The position numbers and the translations under genes are program-made. A stretch of 33,862 nt of DNA from contig NZ_KE384142.1 of NCBI RefSeq assembly GCF_000424145.1, positions 57,450-91,311 on the forward strand. The letters run 5' to 3'. The notes under the pieces were generated by a model. It was not told where the DNA came from and searched no databases. It saw only the letters and a program-made list of their open reading frames with translations. Positions 16,537 through 24,415 of the stretch are shown piece after piece. Each line of letters starts with the position of its first letter. The first letter of the stretch is position 1. Source of the DNA: Butyrivibrio sp. AC2005. Lineage in GTDB: Bacteria > Bacillota > Clostridia > Lachnospirales > Lachnospiraceae.

Positions 16537-17448
16537 ATGCTTGAAGTATACGCGTATAATGCAGGAAAAGGAGATTGCATTCGTCTTCACTTTGCGGGAA
16601 CACATAATATATTTATAGATTCTGGCGTTAGTCAATTTGGGACTACATTTAAGGGCCTCTGCGACAATATTATAGCAGCAGGGGAGACCCTGGATGTACT
16701 CATATTAACACATGTTGATGATGATCATATAGGTGGCATTCTTTCAAATTTGAAAAAAAGATCCTATATATGTCCATTCAAAGAAGTGTGGATGAACAAT
16801 TATGCGGATACGGTCAGCTTTGGAGACAGGAGACTTTCTGTACAACAAAATAACGAAGTATATGCAGAATTGCTTCGGAGAGGCGTTATCGTTCACGAAA
16901 TGAAAAAGGGAAATACAAAAAATATTGCCGGGGCGACAATTGAAACTATATGGCCAGATAGTATACCACGACCAGATATAAGAGTGCAGAAAGATACGAA
17001 CCTGACAAGACATAATGATTACAGATTTACACTATCAACGCTGGCGAACAGAAGAATAGTTAAGCATGATAGGAGTATAAATAATAAAAAAAGCATAGTA
17101 TTTAAATTTACATATGATGATCATAAGTTACTCTTTACGGGTGATGCTTGGGCAGTGGATGTAATTAAGGCAGCAGGAGAATATGATTTAATTAAAATGC
17201 CACATCATGGTTCTGCGGGTAATATATGTGAAGCCTATCCTAAAGCGCTTAAGGCTAGCAATTTTTTAATATGTACAGATGGGAGTTCTCATCCCGATAA
17301 GCAGACCATTGCAAAACTTGAGCATTGGTATGGAAAAATAAATATTTATAGCCCAACTGCATGGTGGAATAACGGATTTTTTGTTGATTCTGATAAAACA
17401 CATAAGATAAATTATTACAAGAAAGACGGTTTGGTGATTTCATGGTAG
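16537..17448 (+). CDS. ComEC-like metallo-beta-lactamase-fold hydrolase
   Basis: 303 aa from ATG 16537, 7 bp after GAGGGA; the upstream in-frame ATG at 16522 overlaps that site and is less likely. The N-terminus (LEVYAYNAGKGDCIRLHF, IFIDSG) and metal site LILTHVDDDHIGG (H59, D61-D63, H64) define the stand-alone relatives of the ComEC/Rec2 MBL domain. Later ligands are LLFTGDA and MPHHGSAGN, and the end has LICTDGSSHPDKQTI. Such soluble MBL proteins are common in defence islands and are suspected nucleases or phosphodiesterases; the activity here is not shown. Its stop codon overlaps the start of a short downstream frame (17442), which appears to be a truncated partner gene. Confidence 0.85.
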   Translation: MLEVYAYNAGKGDCIRLHFAGTHNIFIDSGVSQFGTTFKGLCDNIIAAGETLDVLILTHVDDDHIGGILSNLKKRSYICPFKEVWMNNYADTVSFGDRRLSVQQNNEVYAELLRRGVIVHEMKKGNTKNIAGATIETIWPDSIPRPDIRVQKDTNLTRHNDYRFTLSTLANRRIVKHDRSINNKKSIVFKFTYDDHKLLFTGDAWAVDVIKAAGEYDLIKMPHHGSAGNICEAYPKALKASNFLICTDGSSHPDKQTIAKLEHWYGKINIYSPTAWWNNGFFVDSDKTHKINYYKKDGLVISW

Positions 17449-17522
17449 ATGACAACACAAGGAAATACAGTGTCTATATTTCTGATATAAAGAACACAAT
17501 TAGTGGAAGGCATTTGGAATGA
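17442..17522 (+). pseudogene. Truncated 5' end of a gene coupled to the MBL protein
   Basis: ATG 17442 overlaps the MBL stop (ATGGTAG) and gives MVDDNTRKYSVYISDIKNTISG before running, at about 17505, into the tail of a transposase. The tight overlap suggests that the MBL protein once had a co-translated partner, now lost. The family cannot be told from 22 residues. Confidence 0.4.
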
Positions 17523-17608
17523 ATGCTGCAGACATAAAGACTATGGGAAAGGCGCTAAGCGATGATCTGAAGAATGTCAATACCACTAACGGAGCAAAGG
17601 AGGACTGA
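17505..17608 (+). pseudogene. C-terminal tail of an IS transposase
   Basis: Reads KAFGMNAADIKTMGKALSDD and ends NTTNGAKED at TGA 17606-17608. It aligns with the end of the transposase remnant at 31744-32314 (KAFGMDASYVKSRAERIGER). As at that locus, a MARIS... coiled-coil gene follows at once. The rest of the transposase is missing. Confidence 0.6.
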
Positions 17609-17609
17609 C

Positions 17610-17828
17610 ATGGCAAGGATAAGTTTAGAAGATAAGATAAAGAAGCAGGATGAAGCTGTATTTAAGGCTAAAGATAAATATGAAGCAGAGCTCAAGGAAC
17701 TGGACAGGCTCCTGACAAAGCGAAGGGAGCTTGAGAGCAAGGAGCTGGTAAAAGCATTCGAAAAGAGCAAAAGGTCACTGAAGGAGATCTTGGAATTCAT
17801 GAATGGGAATGAGGACGATGAAGATTAA
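17610..17828 (+). CDS. Small coiled-coil protein accompanying an IS transposase
   Basis: 72 aa from ATG 17610 (AAGGAGG 6 bp upstream, inside the transposase tail). Almost all of it is one charged coiled coil (MARISLEDKIKKQDEAVFKA, LDRLLTKRRELESKELVKAF), ending in an acidic tail (NGNEDDED). It is a paralogue of the frameshifted gene at 32319. Both follow the same transposase type by a few bases, so I read it as the second gene of that insertion sequence. Function unknown; similar small proteins in Clostridia are sometimes labelled ErpK or DUF4315, which I cannot confirm. Confidence 0.65.
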   Translation: MARISLEDKIKKQDEAVFKAKDKYEAELKELDRLLTKRRELESKELVKAFEKSKRSLKEILEFMNGNEDDED

Positions 17829-18006
17829 AAAACATCAACCTTGTATGAAGAGTTATTTTGAGGGTAATATCCGAAAGTGGCAACGAGAGTTAAAATGATA
17901 GGAAGTTAACATTAAAAGGGTACTGAGAGCAGACGGTACCTGCTAAATTCAGAGGGCCTGTTTGTCAGCTTTTGTGAATGTTGATAGGACCTATCTTTTT
18001 AATATT

Positions 18007-18063
18007 GTTATACCCATTATACCCTTGAATCGCTTGATGCTAAAAGGGTATAATGGGTATAAC
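18007..18063. promoter_or_regulatory. Perfect 20-bp inverted repeat upstream of the AAA_14 gene
   Basis: GTTATACCCATTATACCCTT (18007-18026) and its exact reverse complement (18044-18063) are separated by 17 bp. Each arm holds two direct copies of a TTATACCC half-site, giving four in all. It ends 24 bp before the start codon, past the expected promoter and over the leader, and has no T run. An operator or an RNA switch is more likely than a terminator. Confidence 0.7.
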
Positions 18064-18087
18064 AAATATTATTTGAGGTACTTTCCT

Positions 18088-19899
18088 ATGAGTGAAAAAA
18101 ATATTTATGACCAAATAGCCAAATTAGAACGAGAGATAGCACTTTTACCACCGGGCAGCATTACTAAGAAGAAAATCCGCGATAAAGAGTACTATTACCA
18201 TCGTATTACGATTAATGGAAAAAGAACTGAGAATTACATAAGCTTTGAAGATGTTCCGGAACTTAAAGAAAAAATAGAAAAGAGAAAAGCATTAGAAAAG
18301 GAATTGAAAAAGCTAAAGAGTTCTATTCCTAAAATTGAACATCTTCATGCAGATAGGGAACAAAGTAGCCTAACATTCAAGACTATGGTCAGGATAGGGA
18401 AGCAGCTTGAAGCTCAAATTTCACAGACGAGAGAATATAAGAAGAGGGAATGCATAAAGATACTCAGGGATTACGTATTTTCTCCAAAGCAAGATAAGGT
18501 TTTGATTATTTATGGTCTTAGAAGGACTGGAAAAACTACGATGATCAGGCAAATCCTTACAGAGCTTTCACCAGAGGAATTTGCAAAAGCAGCTTTTATA
18601 CAGGTAACAATGGGGAATACCATCGAAGACTTGGATTCAGATTTACGGCTTCTAGAGGAAAAAGGGTATAAATATGTATTTATAGATGAAGTAACCCTGA
18701 TGGAAGATTTCATAGAAGGATCAGCAATGTTTTCAGACATTTATGCAAGCAGTGGAATGAAGATCATTTTGTCCGGGACGGATTCTCTAGGATTTGCTTT
18801 TACAAGAGAAGAACAGCTTTATGATAGATGCATATTACTTCATACTACGTTTATTCCATATCGTGAGTTTGAAGAAGTTTTGGGGATTTATGGTATTGAC
18901 GAATATATACGATATGGCGGGACAATGAGCCTTAGTGGTATCAATTATAATGAAACGCCATTTGCAAATTCCGAGAGCGCTGAGGAATATATTAATACTG
19001 CAATAGCCAAAAATATTCAGCATTCATTGAAATTTTATCAGTATGGTGGACACTTTAGACTTTTACTGGATTTATATGAACGTGGTGAATTGACTAATGT
19101 GATAAACCGAGTAGTTGAAAATATTAACCATAGCTTTACAAAAAGTGTTGTTGAAAGAACTTTCAAGTCCCATGATATATCAGTGACAGCTGCAAACCTT
19201 CTTCGCGACAGGGAGGAGCCAATTAATATCAAGAAGCATATGGATATTGATGAAGTCACCCAGGGAATTATGAATATGCTAGAAATTCTGAATAAAGAGG
19301 ATCAGAGTATAGAGGTTGATGAGGATCATATGATCCAAATCAAAGAATATTTGGCTATTTTGGACCTTATTATGGAAATTGATCTGGAATCTTTACCAGA
19401 AGTAAGCAAAAGGGAATCTATTACGGTCATTACTCAGCCTGGATTACGCTATGCACAGGCTGAGGCCATTGTTGAAAATATGATTCTTGATGAAAAATTC
19501 CAGCAATTATCAGCAAAAGAAAGACAGAGGGTATTGGACAGACTTTTATCTGAAATACGTGGCAGGATGATGAAAGATATTATTCTCTTAGAGACAAAGC
19601 TGGCATGCCCTGACAAAAAGGTGTTTAAACTTCAGTTCCCTGTCGGTGAATTTGATATGGTTGTATATGATCCTGAGGAGATTAGTTGTAAGATATACGA
19701 GGTAAAATATAGCAGGGAGCATGTTCCGGAACAATATCGACATTTGGTGAATGGTGAAAAGTGTGACATGGTAAGTCACAGATATGGTGATATTACTGGG
19801 AAATATGTGATTTATCGCGGAGAAGATATGACATGTGAGGATATTCATTACCTGAATGTAGAAAAATATCTAAAGTCTTTGAAGAAAAGTGAGATCTAG
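18088..19899 (+). CDS. AAA_14 ATPase with PD-(D/E)XK-like C-terminus
   Basis: 603 aa from ATG 18088 (GAGG 10 bp upstream); the frame is open back to 17962, but that part covers the inverted repeat and is not protein-like. Residues about 15-60 resemble the DUF6788 motif (GSITKKKIRDKEYYYHRI), followed by a coiled coil. The ATPase has Walker A GLRRTGKTT (143-151) and Walker B YVFIDEVTLM (196-205). The C-terminal region shows D523 in EFDMVVYD and E538-x-K540 in YEVKYS, the D...ExK pattern of PD-(D/E)XK nucleases. Such AAA_14/DUF4143-type proteins are widespread in gut anaerobes and proposed to act in defence or toxin roles; no function is established here. It is monocistronic. Confidence 0.85.
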   Translation: MSEKNIYDQIAKLEREIALLPPGSITKKKIRDKEYYYHRITINGKRTENYISFEDVPELKEKIEKRKALEKELKKLKSSIPKIEHLHADREQSSLTFKTMVRIGKQLEAQISQTREYKKRECIKILRDYVFSPKQDKVLIIYGLRRTGKTTMIRQILTELSPEEFAKAAFIQVTMGNTIEDLDSDLRLLEEKGYKYVFIDEVTLMEDFIEGSAMFSDIYASSGMKIILSGTDSLGFAFTREEQLYDRCILLHTTFIPYREFEEVLGIYGIDEYIRYGGTMSLSGINYNETPFANSESAEEYINTAIAKNIQHSLKFYQYGGHFRLLLDLYERGELTNVINRVVENINHSFTKSVVERTFKSHDISVTAANLLRDREEPINIKKHMDIDEVTQGIMNMLEILNKEDQSIEVDEDHMIQIKEYLAILDLIMEIDLESLPEVSKRESITVITQPGLRYAQAEAIVENMILDEKFQQLSAKERQRVLDRLLSEIRGRMMKDIILLETKLACPDKKVFKLQFPVGEFDMVVYDPEEISCKIYEVKYSREHVPEQYRHLVNGEKCDMVSHRYGDITGKYVIYRGEDMTCEDIHYLNVEKYLKSLKKSEI

Positions 19900-19903
19900 C
19901 GAT

Positions 19904-20135
19904 TTATATAAACGCTAAGTGATCAAACCAATCAAGTTTACATGTATGAATGCCGGACTTAATATTTTCGATGTAAGGTCTAAATTGCTCTATTGAATTG
20001 ATAGAAGCAGAACTATAGCAGTATCACGAAGCTCTATAGGCTCAGTGTGGCATTTGCGGAAGTCTTCAATTCTTTTGATCTGGTCCTTGGTTAATACATC
20101 AACTATCGTATTCTCAGGAGCACTTCCAGACATCA
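19904..20135 (-). pseudogene. Remnant of a tyrosine recombinase (integrase)
   Basis: The minus strand reads ENTIVDVLTKDQIKRIEDFR then ELRDTAIVLL, which matches the start of the catalytic domain of tyrosine recombinases. The frame breaks there, and another frame continues SIEQFRPYIENIKSGIHTCK to a stop at about 19904. Neither part is a full domain. It marks an old integration or rearrangement point. Confidence 0.5.
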
Positions 20136-20144
20136 GGCATGCAT

Positions 20145-20402
20145 TTGTTTTCTGTTACAATTCCTAACACTGTAACATCCATTGAGAATTGTGCATTCTA
20201 TGGATGTACAAAGCTGACATCAATTAAGATAGGAAAGAATCTTGATATCATAGGATCAAATGCATTCAGAAAATGTACAAAGCTTAAAACAATCACTCTT
20301 CCTAAGAGTATAGACAAATTGGGAAAGAATGCTTTTTATGGATGTTCTAACCTTAAGACTATCATAATTTTTGAGAGTTTGCCAAAGTTTTTGAGGGTCT
20401 GA
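20145..20402 (+). pseudogene. Fragment of a BspA-like leucine-rich repeat protein
   Basis: Three LRR_5 repeats in a row: VTIPNTVTSIENCAFYGCTK, IGSNAFRKCTKLKTITLPKS and LGKNAFYGCSNLKTI. The frame has no start context, no signal peptide and ends in unrelated residues at 20402. The parent would be a large surface-exposed protein. Confidence 0.7.
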
Positions 20403-20515
20403 CTGGAAGGTTAGATCCTTTTGACATAAATAAAATATGCTTTTGAACACTTCTATTTTCTATATACGTTTCCATTTACCTTCATTCAATAATGTGATAT
20501 AAATTAATTACCTTT

Positions 20516-20902
20516 ATGGTAATCAATTTTGAGGAGGCAGTAGCTAAATTGGGTATGCACATAATATACAAGAATGAGACAGCAAAGAAGCAGTTTTGTT
20601 CTGAGTATAAGAAGAAATGGAGGTATCCAGAGCAGGTTAAGAAGAAATTAGAGAGTGCAGAGAATTTTATTCTTAATGCAAATTCGCTTATGGATATAGC
20701 TAATTATATCCCGTTTCATTTTGAACACTTGCAGGGCGATAGAAAAAATGAGTGGAGCATACGACTTGGGAATACGGGGTACAGGGTTACTATGATACCT
20801 TGTGATGATGAGGGAAATGAAATCGTTGAAGGGGATATTTTAGCTCAGTGTAAAACAATTAAGATAGTAAAAGTGACGGAGGTGTCGAACCATTATGAGT
20901 AA
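20516..20902 (+). CDS. higB: HigB/RelE-like toxin
   Basis: 128 aa from ATG 20516, but family members begin near MHIIYKNETAKKQF (ATG 20555). GAGGAGG at 20531-20537 suggests a start at TTG 20549 or ATG 20555 instead. The ParE/RelE-fold signature is present: LMDIANYIPFHFEHLQGDRK, EWSIRLGNTGYRVTMIPCDD and IKIVKVTEVSNHYE. HigB toxins are ribosome-dependent mRNA interferases. The gene overlaps the downstream antitoxin by 8 bp, the usual HigBA order. Confidence 0.82.
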   Translation: MVINFEEAVAKLGMHIIYKNETAKKQFCSEYKKKWRYPEQVKKKLESAENFILNANSLMDIANYIPFHFEHLQGDRKNEWSIRLGNTGYRVTMIPCDDEGNEIVEGDILAQCKTIKIVKVTEVSNHYE

Positions 20903-21995
20903 TGTTAAAGAGTATAAAGATATAGTGGCTTTTCATCCTGGATATTATATTTCGGATATTATTGAAGATATGGAGATAAGTCAGGCTGAGTTTGCGACTA
21001 GAATGGGAACAACGGCAAAGACACTTAGTCAACTAATAAATGGGCAAGCGAATATTTCTAATGATTTGGCTAAAAAGCTTTCTGTGATGATGGGAACAAG
21101 TGTTGAGGTTTGGCTGAATTTACAGAACGCGTATGATCAGAAACTTATTGAGATTCAGCAGGCTAAAGATATTGACGAACAGGAAGAGATAGTAAAGCAG
21201 ATAGATTATAAGTATTTTGTTGAGGTCGTAGGTTTGCCTGTGGCAAAGACGATTAAAGAAAAAGTTTCAAATCTTTGCAATTATTTTAAAGTGGCAGATC
21301 TTAGAATAATGCTTCAGCCAGATTTTCTTGTAAATTTTCGACGAGGACAGAATTGTACTGCCGAGAAAAATATTATAAATTCCAGAGCATGGATTCAGAC
21401 AGTTTTGAATATTGCTAAAGAAGTTGAAACAAAGCCATTTGATGCAATAAAGCTAAAGGAGTATCTTCCTGAATTGCGTAGTATGTCGGAACAAAAACCA
21501 GAACAATTTATGCCGAGAATGAGGGAGATATTTGCTGAGTGTGGAGTTGTGTTTATTGTATTACCTCATCTGAAGAATTCTGGTGTTAACGGAGCTGTTA
21601 AATGGATTAGCGAGGACAGGGTAGTTCTGGCACTGAACAATAGGGGGCTTGATGCGGATAAGTTTTGGTTTTCGCTTTTCCATGAGATTAAACACGTACT
21701 TCAACGGAAGACAAAGACAGTCTTTATAAATTGTAGTGCTGAAGAGATGATGGATATAAATAGTAAACTTGAAGAAGATGCTGATAATTTTGCTAGAAAT
21801 TATTTGATTCCTCCGGCAGCATATAGAAAGCTTAATCCGAGCCAATACATATCGGATAATGAGATAGTTGCATTTGCAAATTCAATTGGCGTACATCCAG
21901 GAATTGTTGCAGGTAGACTACAACATGATAAAGTAATCCCACAGAATAGATGCTCAAAATTGAAAGAAAAATATGTAATAGTAATTGGTAGATAA
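20895..21995 (+). CDS. higA: HigA-type antitoxin fused to an ImmA/IrrE metallopeptidase domain
   Basis: 366 aa. An XRE/HigA helix-turn-helix (about 25-75: FATRMGTTAKTLSQLINGQA) is followed by a linker and an ImmA/IrrE-like domain with the zinc motif FHEIKH (H263, E264, H267) and EEDADNFARNYLIPP (third ligand about E293/E294). It overlaps the toxin gene by 8 bp. The HigA part would neutralise the toxin and repress the operon. The peptidase part could cleave the antitoxin or another regulator in response to a signal; that is inference. The C-terminal residues (YVIVIGR) overlap the short hicA frame. Confidence 0.88.
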   Translation: MSNVKEYKDIVAFHPGYYISDIIEDMEISQAEFATRMGTTAKTLSQLINGQANISNDLAKKLSVMMGTSVEVWLNLQNAYDQKLIEIQQAKDIDEQEEIVKQIDYKYFVEVVGLPVAKTIKEKVSNLCNYFKVADLRIMLQPDFLVNFRRGQNCTAEKNIINSRAWIQTVLNIAKEVETKPFDAIKLKEYLPELRSMSEQKPEQFMPRMREIFAECGVVFIVLPHLKNSGVNGAVKWISEDRVVLALNNRGLDADKFWFSLFHEIKHVLQRKTKTVFINCSAEEMMDINSKLEEDADNFARNYLIPPAAYRKLNPSQYISDNEIVAFANSIGVHPGIVAGRLQHDKVIPQNRCSKLKEKYVIVIGR

Positions 21996-22173
21996 GCATT
22001 ATGTCAAAAATGGTTATAAAGAAGATAATAAAGGAAAAAGTAGTGGATCAAGAGTTGAGTATAAAGGAAAAGTAACTACTTTGCGTATGCACAAGCCACA
22101 TGGAAGAAATTTTCTGCATGATTATCAAATAAAAGCAGTAATTGAGTTCCTTACGAAAGAAGGTGTTTTATGA
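21985..22173 (+). CDS. hicA: HicA-like toxin, N-terminally short
   Basis: The open frame starts at TTG 21985, inside the end of the higA gene, and gives 62 aa. NKGKSSGSRVEYKG, then LRMHKPHGRNFLHDYQIKAV and FLTKEGVL match the double-stranded RNA-binding fold and catalytic histidine region of HicA. About 20 residues before this, including the first helix, are missing because the frame is closed by TAG at 21979. It may be inactive. It overlaps hicB by 4 bp (ATGA). Confidence 0.65.
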   Translation: MVDKHYVKNGYKEDNKGKSSGSRVEYKGKVTTLRMHKPHGRNFLHDYQIKAVIEFLTKEGVL

Positions 22174-22394
22174 TGTTGAAATTGAAAGATAATATAATTG
22201 AATATAAAGGACATCAAGGAACATTTGAGGTTGACTGGACAAATAAAGAATTTCATGGACGGTTACTTGGAATCGACGCAATTGACGTATATGGTGGTTC
22301 GACCATGAAAGAATTTGAAGAAGCTTTTATGGAAGCAGTAGATGATGCTATTGAAGATGGTTATTATGAGAACATAGAGCTTATGGAAATGTAA
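22170..22394 (+). CDS. hicB: HicB-like antitoxin, lacking the DNA-binding tail
   Basis: 74 aa. IEYKGHQGTFEVDWTNKEFH then GRLLGIDAIDVYGG and EEAFMEAVDDAIE are the HicB partial-RNase-H-like domain. The usual C-terminal ribbon-helix-helix (about 30-40 residues) is absent; the protein ends ENIELMEM. It overlaps the short hicA gene. Toxin binding may persist without autoregulation. Confidence 0.75.
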   Translation: MMLKLKDNIIEYKGHQGTFEVDWTNKEFHGRLLGIDAIDVYGGSTMKEFEEAFMEAVDDAIEDGYYENIELMEM

Positions 22395-22608
22395 TGAAAT
22401 GCTATTTTTCCAAGTATTATATTAGAGATAAGGGTGTTGCGAATATGCGGCGCCCTTTAATTATAGATGATGCAATTTGTGCTTGGGTAATAGCAAAAAG
22501 GAAGTTGTTAATCATACAGGCATAATACGAAAGAAAACATAGTATGCTTACAAGAAATAAAACTTTTAGAGATAGGCGTTCCAGACGTCTTCAAAATAAA
22601 AAACGTAT

Positions 22609-23580
22609 TCATAGACTAAAATGTGGTAATACTGATAGTTTTAACTCTGAATTATAGTTATAGCGGGTAACAAAATCCGCGCGGATCTTATCAAGTATGC
22701 TGCTCACCTTGCTAAGTGAGAGTCTGGCACCAATGAGGAACTTATGGTGATGCTTCATAAGATCATTGATGTTCTTCTCACTGTAGAAGCCTCTGTCCAG
22801 GACAAGCTTTAGCTTATCGAGTTTAAGGAAATCAACATCCTTTATGAGGTTCTCTATGGTTTTAACATCCGTGATGTTGCCTGCAAGCTTTCTGTAATAA
22901 ACAGGGAGCATTGATTCTTCTCCATACAGAAGTGCAAGGTTTATCTGCGGAAGGGAATCACCTCCTTTGTTCTTTCCATACTTCGCCTGCTTTATAAGAG
23001 TAGAGTATGAAGAGATAGATGTTGTATTAAATGCAAGATATTCATTCAGACCATGGCGTTTTGCCTGGTACCGGAAGTAAGCCATCTTTGCTTCCTCAGT
23101 AATGAGGCCAAAGAGCTCGCTGCTTCGCTGTGAAGGGATATCCTTGCCATATGGATGCCTGTGAGTCAGGCCCCACTTATGGAACCTGTACATGGGCTGG
23201 CCTTCTTCAAGCACAAGATAATAAGCAACAGACATTATCTGCGGTGCCAGAGAGCCAAAGCATTTGCCAAGATCAGCGGAAATGCCGGTTTTGTCACATA
23301 TCTCATTCAGAAGATATGTTGATCCATAAAACTGTCTGAGGCATACCTCTGTAGGAACCGGACCGGTCTTAGGTGCAACAAGACTTTGCTCATACTCAGA
23401 TTTGAGACGATGATATGTCTTGTTTGGAGTAAAGGCCTTGCCATCATACTTACCGATGTATTCTCGCTTATGGTCGGCGCACTGTTTTTCAGCGTTCCAA
23501 AAAGGCTTGTCAATATAAGCGTAACCGTTCTGGCATCTGACTTTGCTGGTGATCCAAGGCTCATTGATTTTCAGTTCCAT
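22609..23580 (-). pseudogene. IS1634-like transposase, copy A, C-terminally truncated
   Basis: 323 aa from ATG 23580 (MELKINEPW), preceded by AAGGAGG. It aligns throughout with copy B (25226-26845) up to NSELKL, then ends in unrelated residues (SVLPHFSL) at 22609; about 220 C-terminal residues with the last catalytic glutamate are missing. The first DDE aspartate is changed: LAFNTTSIS here against LAFDTTPIS in copy B. The second is kept (LVLDRGFYSEKNI). It is therefore doubly dead. Confidence 0.85.
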
Positions 23581-23751
23581 AGCAATTACCTCCTTGGTAT
23601 AATTATGCCAAGGATTAAAAGGAATCGCAAGCAAAATGGGCACTTTTGATACAATATTTTGTAGCTGCAAATCCAGTAAGCACAAGGCTTTGCGATGGTT
23701 TGTTAAATGAGTTTATACCGAATCCTTGGTATAAATTCACGGGAGCTTAGG
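22640..23751 (-). mobile_element. IS1634-like element, copy A (5' part only)
   Basis: The 5' end is the terminal repeat at 23723-23751 (TCCTTGGTATAAATTCACGG then GAGCTTAGG on the + strand), close to both ends of copy B. The 3' part is lost at about 22640. Between end and gene lies a 171-bp leader, against 37 bp in copy B. Confidence 0.8.
23591..23614 (-). promoter_or_regulatory. Hairpin covering the transposase ribosome binding site
   Basis: TCCTTGG(T)ATAATTAT(G)CCAAGGA is palindromic except for one central mismatch pair. On the minus strand its 3' arm contains most of the AAGGAGG of transposase copy A, so folding would hide the site. Confidence 0.55.
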
Positions 23752-23791
23752 ATATAAAAAATTAACTGAATTAGGAGTGAATTCCTGCTGG

Positions 23792-24093
23792 ATGAATAGC
23801 GAGAACTACTTTTCACTCATTAGAGAAATGCAAGATGATATCAAAAAAGGAATATTCTGGACTTTTCATATTCATTTTTTCATGCACCCTATGAAGATAA
23901 CGGAGGCGTATTGCTTAACCAAGATGAGTATTTAGAACATTCTTGGCTTTATGAAGGAAATGAATGTTTTGGATTAGCTATGGCTTATCTTCTTGACACA
24001 TTATCGCTAAGTTTTGATGATGCGATATGGAAAGAGTTAATAACAATCAGTAGAGATTTGGAGCAAGTAGCTATTGATATGGTTGCAATTTAA
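23792..24093 (+). pseudogene. Unrecognised gene, frameshifted and cut by an IS tail
   Basis: ATG 23792 opens MNSENYFSLIREMQDDIKKG and IFWTFHIHFF. Adding one T to the T run at about 23874-23879 gives HAPYEDNGGVLLNQDEYLEH, ending RDLEQVAIDMVAI. At about 24075 the sequence passes into a transposase tail in another frame, so the 3' end is also lost. I do not recognise the family. Confidence 0.4.
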
Positions 24094-24268
24094 GATGAAA
24101 GAAACAGATTTATATAAAACTTATACAATGCAACAGCTGCTTGACAAGCTTGATGTCCTTGAGTGTTATGAGGACGAAAAGCATGCGCCTAGGATTGGTG
24201 AGCTTCTAGAGAAGCAGGCAGATATTTATAGGACTCTTGGAGTGGCATTACCAACCTCGTCATGTTAA
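24074..24268 (+). pseudogene. C-terminal tail of an IS1634-like transposase
   Basis: LQFKMKETDLYKTYTMQQLL, DKLDVLECYEDE and YRTLGVALPT align with the last 60 residues of copy B (FTIQSLLDKLDTIEYYQQ...YEFMGVNVPT). Orientation is opposite to copy A, so it comes from a different, diverged copy. Nothing else of that element remains. Confidence 0.75.
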
Positions 24269-24415
24269 TCCGAGAATCCAGGTAATAACGTTACTGCCAG
24301 TATCGCCGGTAAATGGAGAAAAGAGTAAAAAATAGGACGTTGCCATAGCACCGCCCCGTCAAAGCATTTCTGCTTTTTTTGTTAACTTAATCTTAAAGCC
24401 TTTAAATAAATATTG

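Noticed and set aside
17962..18087. N-terminal extension of the AAA_14 ATPase
   Set aside because: It translates the inverted repeat; the MSEKN start at 18088 has a ribosome binding site.
24360..24380. Terminator (AAGCA-TTTC-TGCTT then T run)
   Set aside because: The stem is only five base pairs; too weak to call with confidence.
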